Of a DNA stretch of 64,000 nucleotides, positions 42,930 through 49,699 are shown in pieces. Below the pieces are notes generated by a model, which searched no databases, had not been told where the DNA came from, and saw nothing but the letters and a program-made list of their open reading frames with translations. Positions within the stretch are counted from its first letter, which is position 1. Each line of letters starts with the position of its first letter. The position numbers and the translations under genes were made by a program. The DNA comes from Cupriavidus taiwanensis (lineage in GTDB: Bacteria; Pseudomonadota; Gammaproteobacteria; Burkholderiales; Burkholderiaceae), in NCBI RefSeq assembly GCF_900249755.1, contig NZ_LT976853.1:2800107-2864106 (forward strand), written 5' to 3'.

Positions 42930-44348
42930 ATGTCCAACTCCCAACTTGCCAAGAAAGGCGAAGCCTGGTCCGCCCGCTTCTCCGAACCGATGTCCGACCT
43001 GGTGAAGCGCTACACCGCCTCGGTGTTCTTCGACAAGCGCCTGGCCCTGTTCGACATCCAGGGCTCGCTGGCCCACGCGGCCATGCTGGCAAAGCAGGGC
43101 ATCATCGCCGAGGCCGACCGCGCCGAGATCGAGCGCGGCATGGCGCAGATCCGCGGCGAGATCGAGGCCGGCAGCTTCGAATGGAAGCTGGACCTGGAAG
43201 ACGTCCACCTGAATATCGAGGCGCGCCTGACCGCGCTGGTGGGCGATGCCGGCAAGCGGCTGCACACCGGCCGCTCGCGCAACGACCAGGTCGCGACCGA
43301 TATCCGCCTGTGGCTGCGCAGCGAGATCGACAACATCATCGCCCTGCTGGGCGCGCTGCGTACCTCGCTGCTCGACCTGGCCGAGCAGAACGCCGCCACC
43401 ATCCTGCCCGGCTTCACCCACCTGCAGGTGGCGCAGCCGGTCACCTTCGGCCACCACCTGCTGGCGTACAACGAGATGTTCACGCGCGATGCCGAGCGCA
43501 TGGCCGACTGCCGCAAGCGCGTCAACCGCCTGCCGCTGGGCGCCGCCGCGCTGGCCGGCACCAGCTACCCGATCGACCGCGAGTTCGTGGCGCAGCAGCT
43601 GGGCTTCGACGGCGTCTGCCGCAACTCGCTCGACGCGGTCTCGGACCGCGACTTCGCCATCGAATTCTGCGCCGCCGCCGCGCTGGTGATGACCCACGTG
43701 TCGCGCTTCTCGGAAGAGCTGGTGCTGTGGATGAGCCCGCGCGTGGGCTTTATCGACATCGCCGACCGCTTCTGCACCGGCAGCTCGATCATGCCGCAGA
43801 AGAAGAACCCGGACGTTCCCGAACTGGCGCGCGGCAAGACCGGCCGCGTCAACGGCCACCTGATCGGCCTGCTGACGCTGATGAAGGGCCAGCCGCTGGC
43901 GTACAACAAGGACAACCAGGAAGACAAGGAGCCGCTGTTCGACACGGTCGATACCGTGGTCGATACGCTGCGCATCTTCGCCGACATGGTGCCGGGCATC
44001 AGCGTCAAGCCCGAAGCAATGCGTGCCGCGGCGCTGCAGGGCTACGCCACCGCGACCGACCTGGCCGATTACCTGGTGAAGAAGGGCCTGCCCTTCCGCG
44101 ACGCCCATGAAGCCGTGGCCCACGCCGTGCGCGCCTGCGACGGCCGCCAGTGCGACCTGGCCGACCTGAGCGTGGCCGAGCTGCGCGAGGTCTCCGGCCT
44201 GGGCGACAAGGCCGCGCTGATCGGCGACGACGTGCACGCGGTGCTGACGCTGGAAGGCTCGGTCGCGGCGCGCAACCATATCGGCGGCACCGCGCCGGAC
44301 CAGGTGCGCGCGGCCATCGCTGCAGCCCGCGCGGAGCTGAACAGCTGA
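42930..44348 (+). CDS. argH: argininosuccinate lyase
   Basis: Final enzyme of arginine synthesis, splitting argininosuccinate to arginine and fumarate. It has 472 residues. The fumarase/aspartase superfamily signatures are all present: [40 protein letters not shown] (catalytic His) and the mobile loop [20 protein letters not shown] (catalytic Ser). The start ATG follows a presumed leader from the TATAAT at 42,846. It is monocistronic, ending at a strong intrinsic terminator. Confidence 0.97.
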   Translation: MSNSQLAKKGEAWSARFSEPMSDLVKRYTASVFFDKRLALFDIQGSLAHAAMLAKQGIIAEADRAEIERGMAQIRGEIEAGSFEWKLDLEDVHLNIEARLTALVGDAGKRLHTGRSRNDQVATDIRLWLRSEIDNIIALLGALRTSLLDLAEQNAATILPGFTHLQVAQPVTFGHHLLAYNEMFTRDAERMADCRKRVNRLPLGAAALAGTSYPIDREFVAQQLGFDGVCRNSLDAVSDRDFAIEFCAAAALVMTHVSRFSEELVLWMSPRVGFIDIADRFCTGSSIMPQKKNPDVPELARGKTGRVNGHLIGLLTLMKGQPLAYNKDNQEDKEPLFDTVDTVVDTLRIFADMVPGISVKPEAMRAAALQGYATATDLADYLVKKGLPFRDAHEAVAHAVRACDGRQCDLADLSVAELREVSGLGDKAALIGDDVHAVLTLEGSVAARNHIGGTAPDQVRAAIAAARAELNS

Positions 44349-44380
44349 CCGAGCAGCGGCGATTGCCTGGCAAGCCGGCA

Positions 44381-44409
44381 ACGGGAGCGCAAGCTCCCGT
44401 TTTTGTTTT
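44381..44409 (+). terminator. intrinsic terminator of argH
   Basis: ACGGGAGC (44,381-44,388) pairs with GCTCCCGT (44,393-44,400) across a stable GCAA tetraloop and runs into TTTTTGTTTT. It starts 32 bases after the argH stop. A textbook Rho-independent terminator. Confidence 0.92.
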
Positions 44410-44556
44410 CTGCCCGCCGCGCAGCGAAAACTGTTGTGTATTGCATGAAGCCGCCGCGGCCGGGCGCCCCTACCCGGCCCGGGAAATATCGAATCCGCGT
44501 GGCATGGCGCGCGATTGACGCAGGATAGGTGCGAAATCGCGGAAAAATGTGATGCA

Positions 44557-44633
44557 CTGGGGATTCACCCTAAAGATACAGGGGCGCCTACGCCGTAGAC
44601 TAACGCGCCACCCCTGTATCCCCCAATCCCTAG
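44557..44633 (+). promoter_or_regulatory. large inverted repeat just upstream of the TRAP permease genes
   Basis: GATACAGGGG (44,575-44,584) is exactly complementary to CCCCTGTATC (44,611-44,620). Outside these, CTGGGGATT (44,557-44,565) pairs imperfectly with AATCCCTAG (44,625-44,633). The interior contains GCGC/GCGC and CTAC/GTAG, which can form further helices. The element ends nine bases before the ATG at 44,643, so a transcript would carry a long hairpin over the start region. It could be a translational switch, an operator, or a small mobile element remnant. Confidence 0.6.
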
Positions 44634-44642
44634 GACGATCAC

Positions 44643-45242
44643 ATGTCTTCCCTTATGAGGATCTCGCGGCTTATCGACGCCGTGAATGCTTTCATCGGGC
44701 AGTGGGCGAAATGGCTGGTCCTGCTGGCCGTACTGGTCTGCGCAGGCAACGCCATCATTCGCTACACCTTCAGCATCAGTTCCAACGCCTGGCTGGAACT
44801 GCAGTGGTATATGTTCGCCGGCGTGTTCCTGCTGGGCGCTCCCTATACCCTGCGCCGCGACGAGCACGTGCGCATCGACGTCGTCGCCGGCCGCTTCTCG
44901 GAGCGCACCCAGGTCTGGATCGATGTGTTCGGCATCCTGTTCTTCCTGCTGCCGATCTCCGCGATCATCCTCTGGCTGTCGATCCCCTACTTCTGGCTGT
45001 CCTACGCCGGCCACGAAATGTCCGGCAATGCCGGCGGCCTGATCCGCTGGCCGGCCAAGTTCCTGATCGTGGCGGGCTTTGCCCTGATGATCCTGCAGGG
45101 CCTGTCCGAGCTGATCAAGCGCTTTGCCTACCTGAAGGGGGAACTGCCGTTCTCTGCCTTCCGCAAGCACGCGGTCGACCCGGCGCTGGAGATCGCCGCG
45201 ATCGCGCAGGCCAACCAGGCCGCCCCGTCTGAAAAACAATAA
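44643..45242 (+). CDS. TRAP transporter small permease (DctQ family)
   Basis: Small integral membrane subunit of a tripartite ATP-independent periplasmic transporter, 199 residues with four membrane segments. Characteristic stretches are SNAWLELQWYMFAGVFLLGA near the second segment and PYTLRRDEHVRIDVVAGRFS after it. It pairs with the large permease encoded 12 bases downstream. TRAP systems import organic acids such as C4-dicarboxylates, 2-oxoacids or sialic acid using a sodium or proton gradient; the substrate is not readable here. The usual periplasmic binding protein gene is not adjacent. Confidence 0.9.
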   Translation: MSSLMRISRLIDAVNAFIGQWAKWLVLLAVLVCAGNAIIRYTFSISSNAWLELQWYMFAGVFLLGAPYTLRRDEHVRIDVVAGRFSERTQVWIDVFGILFFLLPISAIILWLSIPYFWLSYAGHEMSGNAGGLIRWPAKFLIVAGFALMILQGLSELIKRFAYLKGELPFSAFRKHAVDPALEIAAIAQANQAAPSEKQ

Positions 45243-45254
45243 GAGGCGCGCACG

Positions 45255-46970
45255 ATGACGCAATTCCTGATTGCGAACATGGCACCGATCATGTTCGCCT
45301 CGCTGGTCGTATTCCTGCTGTCGGGCTTCCCGATCGCCTTTGCGCTGGCCGCCAACGGGCTGCTGTTCGCCTTCATCGGCATCGAGCTGGGGATGCTGCC
45401 GCCCGAGCTGCTGCAGGCGCTGCCGAGCCGGCTGTTCGGCATCATCGAGAACGACACGCTGCTGGCGATCCCGTTCTTCACCTTCATGGGCCTGATCCTG
45501 GAACGCTCCGGGATGGCCGAGGACCTGCTCGACACCATCGGCCAGCTGTTCGGCCCGATCCGCGGCGGCCTGGCCTACGCGGTGATCTTCGTCGGCGCGC
45601 TGCTGGCGGCGACCACCGGCGTGGTGGCGGCCTCGGTGATCTCGATGGGGCTGATCTCGCTGCCGCTGATGCTCAAGTACAAGTACGACAAGCGGCTGGC
45701 GTCGGGCGTGATCGCGGCATCGGGCACGCTGGCGCAGATCATCCCGCCGTCGCTGGTGCTGATCGTGCTGGCCGACCAGCTCGGCCGCTCGGTGGGCGAC
45801 ATGTACAAGGGCGCGTTCGTGCCGGGCCTGGTGCTGACCGGCCTGTACATGCTCTACGTGCTGCTGGTCACGCTGATCAAGCCGGCCGCCGCGCCGGCGC
45901 TGCCGATCGAGGCGCGCACCTTCCGCGAGCCCAGCGGCAAGAGCGGCGCCGCTTCGGTGCTGGTGCTGACCGCGCTGGCGGTGGCGGTGGGCGTGGCGGT
46001 GGACATGCTGTACAAGCCCGAGGCCCCGCTGGACGAGCGCCTGGTGATCTCGGTGGGCGCGGCGATCCTGTTCGCCTTCGTGCTGGCGGTGATCAACAAG
46101 ACGCTGAAGCTCGGGCTGCTGTCGCAGATGGCGGAGAAGGTCACGTTCGTGCTGATCCCACCGCTGGCGCTGATCTTCCTGGTGCTCGGCACCATCTTCA
46201 TCGGCGTGGCCACGCCGACCGAGGGCGGCGGCATGGGCGCGCTCGGCGCCCTGATCCTGGCCATGGCCAAGCGCCGCCTCGACCTGGGCCTGACCCGGCA
46301 GGCCATGGAGGCCACGCTCAAGCTGTCGGCCTTCGTGATCTTCATCCTGATCGGCGCGCGCGTGTTCTCGCTGACGTTCTACGGCGTCGACGGCCATATC
46401 TGGGTCGAGCACCTGCTGACCGCGCTGCCTGGCGGGCAGACCGGCTTCCTGGTGGCGGTGAACGTGCTGTTCTTCCTGCTCGCGTTCTTCCTGGACTTCT
46501 TCGAACTGGCCTTTATCCTGGTGCCGCTGGTGGGGCCGGTGGCGGACAAGCTCGGCATCGACCTGATCTGGTTCGGCGTGCTGCTGGCGGTGAACATGCA
46601 GACCTCGTTCATGCACCCGCCGTTCGGCTTCTCGCTGTTCTATCTGCGCTCGGTCGCGCCGCGCGAGGTGAAGACCTCAGAGATCTACTGGGGCGCGGTG
46701 CCGTTCGTGGTGATCCAGCTGGTGATGGTGGCGCTGATCATCATCTTCCCCGGCCTGGTCAGCACCGGCACGCAGAAGGTCCAGGACCGCAGCATCACGC
46801 GCGACCTGAACATCGACCTGGAAGGCGGCAGTCCCAAGCCCGCCGCGCCCAGCCTGTCGGTGCCGGGCCCGGGTGCCGCGCCGGCCGAGTCCGGCTCGCT
46901 CCAGTTGCCGACCCAGCCTCCGGCGGAGAGCGAATCGGCCGCGCCGCAGTTCGAGTTCGAAAAGAAGTAG
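45255..46970 (+). CDS. TRAP transporter large permease (DctM family) with C-terminal extension
   Basis: Large transport subunit of a TRAP system, 571 residues and 12 or more membrane segments. Family stretches include LLSGFPIAFALAANGLLFAF, ALLAATTGVVAASVISMGLI, ASGTLAQIIPPSLVLIVLAD and MHPPFGFSLFYLRSVAP. Most DctM proteins have about 430 residues. Here the central cytoplasmic/membrane region is expanded, and a Pro/Ala/Glu-rich tail of some 60-70 residues follows the last segment. It is co-transcribed with the small permease and followed by a strong terminator. No DctP-type binding protein lies beside it. Confidence 0.9.
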   Translation: MTQFLIANMAPIMFASLVVFLLSGFPIAFALAANGLLFAFIGIELGMLPPELLQALPSRLFGIIENDTLLAIPFFTFMGLILERSGMAEDLLDTIGQLFGPIRGGLAYAVIFVGALLAATTGVVAASVISMGLISLPLMLKYKYDKRLASGVIAASGTLAQIIPPSLVLIVLADQLGRSVGDMYKGAFVPGLVLTGLYMLYVLLVTLIKPAAAPALPIEARTFREPSGKSGAASVLVLTALAVAVGVAVDMLYKPEAPLDERLVISVGAAILFAFVLAVINKTLKLGLLSQMAEKVTFVLIPPLALIFLVLGTIFIGVATPTEGGGMGALGALILAMAKRRLDLGLTRQAMEATLKLSAFVIFILIGARVFSLTFYGVDGHIWVEHLLTALPGGQTGFLVAVNVLFFLLAFFLDFFELAFILVPLVGPVADKLGIDLIWFGVLLAVNMQTSFMHPPFGFSLFYLRSVAPREVKTSEIYWGAVPFVVIQLVMVALIIIFPGLVSTGTQKVQDRSITRDLNIDLEGGSPKPAAPSLSVPGPGAAPAESGSLQLPTQPPAESESAAPQFEFEKK

Positions 46971-46996
46971 GACGCAGCCGGATCGCAGAGCTCCAG

Positions 46997-47021
46997 GCCC
47001 CGCAGCAATGCGGGGCTTTTT
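46997..47021 (+). terminator. intrinsic terminator of the TRAP operon
   Basis: GCCCCGCA (46,997-47,004) pairs with TGCGGGGC (47,009-47,016) across GCAA and is followed by TTTTT. It lies 26 bases after the large permease stop. The T-run ends at the stop codon of the convergent LysR gene. Confidence 0.9.
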
Positions 47022-47935
47022 CATTGCGGCATGGCATGGCCCGCGCCGCCGGCAGCCAGGCATTGCACCAGGAAGTCGACGGTCGCCCGCACCGCCGGCA
47101 ACTGCCCGCGCCGCGCCGGCAGCAGCAGCGTGGTGGTCACGCTGCCGGCGGTCCAGTGCGGCAGCACGCGCACCAGTTGCCCGGCCGCCAGCGCCGCGCG
47201 GCACAGCTCGTACGGCAGCGGCACGATACCCAGGCCCGCCTCGGCGGCGCCGAGCAGCACGGTCGATTCGTTCACGGTCATGCGGGGCGCCGGCGTGGCT
47301 TCGGCACGCGCACCCTGCGGCCCCCACAGCCGCCACGTGCCTGCGCTGGCCGCGGTCAGCAGCCCGTCGTGGCCGCACAGCTGCGCGGGCGATTCCGGCG
47401 TGCCGCGCCCAGCCAGGTAGCCGGGCGACGCCACCAGCACGATGTCCTCGACGGCAAGCTGCCGCTGCACCAGCCCGGAGTCCGGCAGCGGCGCGAAATG
47501 GCTGCGCACGGCGATATCGAAGCCTTCCTGCACCAGGTCGACCATCCGGTCCGATACCTCCAGCTGCACGTGCAGGCGCGGATAGGCGCGCGCCAGCGCC
47601 GGCAGGTGCGGCGCCAGGTAGCGCTGCGCGGTGGGCACCGCGGCCGTGATCCGCACCGTGCCGCTGGGCTCGGCCACGCGCCGCTGCACCGCCTCTTGCG
47701 CGGCCTCGGCTTCGATCAGCGCGGCGTGCGCGTGGTCGTAGAAGTCGCGGCCGGCATCGGTCAGCGTAAAGCTGCGTGAGCTGCGGTACAGCAGCCGCGC
47801 CTGCAGCGCCTGCTCCAGTTCGGCCACGCGCTTGCTGACCGTGGACTTGGGCACGCCCAGCGCCCGCCCCGCGGCGGCAAAGCCGCCATGTGTCACGGCG
47901 ACGACGAAGAAGCGCAGGTCGTTGAGGTTGATCAT
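47021..47935 (-). CDS. LysR-family transcriptional regulator
   Basis: DNA-binding regulator of 304 residues. The N-terminal helix-turn-helix lies in LNDLRFFVVAVTHGGFAAAG and ALGVPKSTVSKRVAELEQAL. The remainder is a periplasmic-binding-protein-like effector domain (EPSGTVRITAAVPTAQRYLA starts it). The ATG at 47,935 is preferred to a TTG nine bases upstream. It is divergent from a glutathione S-transferase gene, and the spacer has LysR-type T-N11-A sites, so it probably controls that gene and itself. Confidence 0.93.
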   Translation of the reverse strand: MINLNDLRFFVVAVTHGGFAAAGRALGVPKSTVSKRVAELEQALQARLLYRSSRSFTLTDAGRDFYDHAHAALIEAEAAQEAVQRRVAEPSGTVRITAAVPTAQRYLAPHLPALARAYPRLHVQLEVSDRMVDLVQEGFDIAVRSHFAPLPDSGLVQRQLAVEDIVLVASPGYLAGRGTPESPAQLCGHDGLLTAASAGTWRLWGPQGARAEATPAPRMTVNESTVLLGAAEAGLGIVPLPYELCRAALAAGQLVRVLPHWTAGSVTTTLLLPARRGQLPAVRATVDFLVQCLAAGGAGHAMPQ

Positions 47936-47940
47936 GGCTG

Positions 47941-48005
47941 GCAAAGTCTATGTATGTGGACGATAGGTCGGATTTTTGCCTACTACTCACGCAAAGTCCA
48001 TACAT
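47941..48005. promoter_or_regulatory. LysR-type binding region between the regulator and GST genes
   Basis: CTAT-N11-ATAG at 47,948-47,966 is a classic LysR T-N11-A palindrome. GCAAAGTC occurs twice as direct repeats 50 bases apart (47,941-47,948 and 47,991-47,998). GTCCATACAT (47,996-48,005) is an imperfect inverted copy of ATGTATGTGGAC (47,950-47,961). Two sites spaced this way fit recruitment plus activation sites for a divergent pair. Confidence 0.6.
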
Positions 48006-48061
48006 CTACAGTTCACCTGTGCCCGATCGGCGGGCCCTGACCGAATCCAGGAGAACTACCC

Positions 48062-48757
48062 ATGTCTACCCCCACCCTCTTTTACGGCGTTCCCTCCGGC
48101 TGCTCGTTCGGCTCGATCGTGGCGCTGGAATGGCTTGGCCAGCCCTATCGCCTGAGCCGCATCGACATGCCCGAAGTGGTGACCAGCGCTGCCTACCGCC
48201 AGATCAACCCGGTCGGCGAAACCCCGACGCTGATGGACGCCCAGGGCAATTTCGTCAGCGAAAGCATGGCGATCCTGAACCACATCGGCGCGCGCGGCAT
48301 CGAGCGAAAAATTGGCTTTGCCCAGGGCACGCGCGATTTCGACCGGCTCAACCAGCAACTGGCCTACCTCAACACCAGCTACTTCGGCGCCTTTGCCCCG
48401 CTCTGGCACGCGCTGGAGGGCGTGGACGAGGCCGACCGCCCGGCGCTGGTCCGCTACGGCACGGAGCAAGTCCGCCATGTGCACCAGGAACTCGAAGCCA
48501 TGCTGGGCGCGCAGCCGTGGCTGCTGGGTGACCACCGCACCGTGGCCGACGCCTACTTCAGCGGCATCGCGCGCTGGTCGAAGTACCACAAGGTGCTGAA
48601 CCTCGAGGACTTCCCGAACCTGCAGCGCCTTTACAACCAGCTCGAAGCCGATCCGGCGGTGCGCTTTGCCCACGCCATCGAGCGGCAAGCGCCGGCGCAA
48701 AGCTCGGGCGGCTTCCAGGGGCACGTTGCGCTGGCAGACGTGCTGGCGCTGCGCTGA
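48062..48757 (+). CDS. glutathione S-transferase family protein
   Basis: GST-fold protein of 231 residues. The thioredoxin-like N-terminal domain starts TLFYGVPSGCSFGSIVALEW and contains the glutathione-binding NPVGETPTLMD with SESMAILNHIG. The all-helical C-terminal domain contains LGAQPWLLGDHRTVADAYFS. Substrate unknown; such enzymes typically detoxify electrophiles or act in aromatic catabolism. It is divergent from the LysR gene and likely under its control. Starts with ATG after AGGAGAACTACCC. Confidence 0.9.
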   Translation: MSTPTLFYGVPSGCSFGSIVALEWLGQPYRLSRIDMPEVVTSAAYRQINPVGETPTLMDAQGNFVSESMAILNHIGARGIERKIGFAQGTRDFDRLNQQLAYLNTSYFGAFAPLWHALEGVDEADRPALVRYGTEQVRHVHQELEAMLGAQPWLLGDHRTVADAYFSGIARWSKYHKVLNLEDFPNLQRLYNQLEADPAVRFAHAIERQAPAQSSGGFQGHVALADVLALR

Positions 48758-48894
48758 CGCGCCAGCGCAGCGGCGTCGCGGCGAGGCAACCTGCGCAATT
48801 GCGAATCGGCTCATCGACCAGCGGGCCGGCACGGCCCAGACTGTTTCCTGCATTCAGCCCATGAACAGGAGAACGTCATGCCGAACACCCATTG

Positions 48895-48910
48895 CGCGGG
48901 GCGCCCCGCG
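48895..48910. repeat. perfect 16-bp palindrome downstream of the GST gene
   Basis: CGCGGGGCGCCCCGCG is a perfect palindrome in the 240-base gap between the GST and antitoxin genes. It is not followed by T residues on either strand. It could form a cruciform or hairpin, but no function is apparent. The rest of the gap shows nothing else apart from the operator at 48,950. Confidence 0.4.
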
Positions 48911-48949
48911 ACCCCGATCTACTGCCTGCCATCGATACGTGACTGCCGT

Positions 48950-48973
48950 AGTGATAACAATGCTATCATCACT
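48950..48973. promoter_or_regulatory. operator palindrome of the toxin-antitoxin operon
   Basis: AGTGAT (48,950-48,955) and ATCACT (48,968-48,973) form perfect 6-base inverted arms, with a nested GATA/TATC pair inside. It lies 24 bases before the antitoxin start, overlapping the likely promoter. Antitoxins of this class bind such palindromes to repress their own operon, so this is the expected autoregulatory site. Confidence 0.65.
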
Positions 48974-48997
48974 CCATCCAACGGTGAGGAGTTCAAG

Positions 48998-49234
48998 ATG
49001 GCAACCCTACTGGTTCGTGGCATCGATGAAGCACTGGTCCAGCGCCTGCGCGAGCAGGCCGCCGCCAACGGCCGCAGCGCCGAGGCCGAACACCGCGCCA
49101 TCCTGGCGCAGGCGCTGGGCGGCACGGCCCGGCGCAGCTTTGCCGAAGTCCTGGCCGGCATGCCGGACGTCGGCCAGGACGCCGACTTCGAACGCATCCA
49201 GGATACGGGCGAGGCGCCGCGTGTATTTGATTGA
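48998..49234 (+). CDS. FitA/VapB-type antitoxin (ribbon-helix-helix)
   Basis: Antitoxin of 78 residues. The N-terminal LLVRGIDEALVQRLREQAAA is the ribbon-helix-helix DNA-binding pattern, followed by GRSAEAEHRAILAQAL as in FitA/StbC-like antitoxins. The C-terminal part (FERIQDTGEAPRVFD) should wrap the toxin. The start at 48,998 has GGTGAGGAG upstream. An in-frame ATG at 48,878 also has AGGAGA before it but would add 40 non-homologous residues and span the operator. The toxin gene overlaps the 3' end by 14 bases. Confidence 0.87.
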   Translation: MATLLVRGIDEALVQRLREQAAANGRSAEAEHRAILAQALGGTARRSFAEVLAGMPDVGQDADFERIQDTGEAPRVFD

Positions 49235-49637
49235 TACCAACGTCATCAGCGAGACCCGCAAGCGGGAGCGCGCCAACCCCGGCGTCCGTGCATTCTTCCG
49301 GGAGGCGGCGCGCGAAGGGGCCGCGCTCTACCTGTCGGCGCTGACCGTGGGCGAACTCCAGCGCGGCGTGGCACTGATCCGCCATCGCGGCGACGCGGTG
49401 CAGGCGGCGCTGCTGGAGCGCTGGCTGGCCAATGTGCTGGAGGATTTCGGCCGGCAGGTGCTGCCGGTCGATGCCGAGGTCGCGCAGGTGTGGGGCCAGC
49501 TGCGCGCCGGACGGCCGGAGCACGCGCTGGACAAGTTCATCGCCGCCACCGCGCTGATCCACCGCCTCACCGTTGTCACCCGCAATGTCGCAGACTTCCG
49601 CGGCACGGGTGCGATGGTGATGAATCCGTTCAGCTAG
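49221..49637 (+). CDS. PIN-domain ribonuclease toxin (FitB/VapC type)
   Basis: Predicted ribonuclease toxin of 138 residues. The PIN-domain acidic residues are visible: the first Asp in YLIDTNVISETRK, the Glu in SALTVGELQRGVALI, the Asp in HALDKFIAATALIHRL, and a later Asp in VVTRNVADFRGTG. The start is a GTG within the end of the antitoxin gene, a usual arrangement for coupled, lower toxin yield. Family toxins cut tRNA or rRNA; the target here is unknown. A strong hairpin follows the stop. Confidence 0.88.
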   Translation: MYLIDTNVISETRKRERANPGVRAFFREAAREGAALYLSALTVGELQRGVALIRHRGDAVQAALLERWLANVLEDFGRQVLPVDAEVAQVWGQLRAGRPEHALDKFIAATALIHRLTVVTRNVADFRGTGAMVMNPFS

Positions 49638-49647
49638 GACAAAAAGA

Positions 49648-49674
49648 AAGGGCCCCGCCGTGGCGGGGCCCCTT
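49648..49674. terminator. bidirectional hairpin between toxin and decarboxylase genes
   Basis: GGGCCCCGCC (49,650-49,659) pairs with GGCGGGGCCC (49,662-49,671). An A-rich run precedes it and CTT follows, so on the minus strand the hairpin is followed by TTTCTTTTT. It therefore suits the minus-strand decarboxylase gene best and may also stop toxin transcripts. Confidence 0.75.
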
Positions 49675-49699
49675 ATGCATCGGCAAAGCCGGCCGGCGC

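Noticed and set aside
44565..46616. 683-codon open frame antisense to the TRAP permease genes
   Set aside because: The translation is dominated by Gln, His, Asp and Arg with no recognisable domain, opposite two well-supported permease genes.
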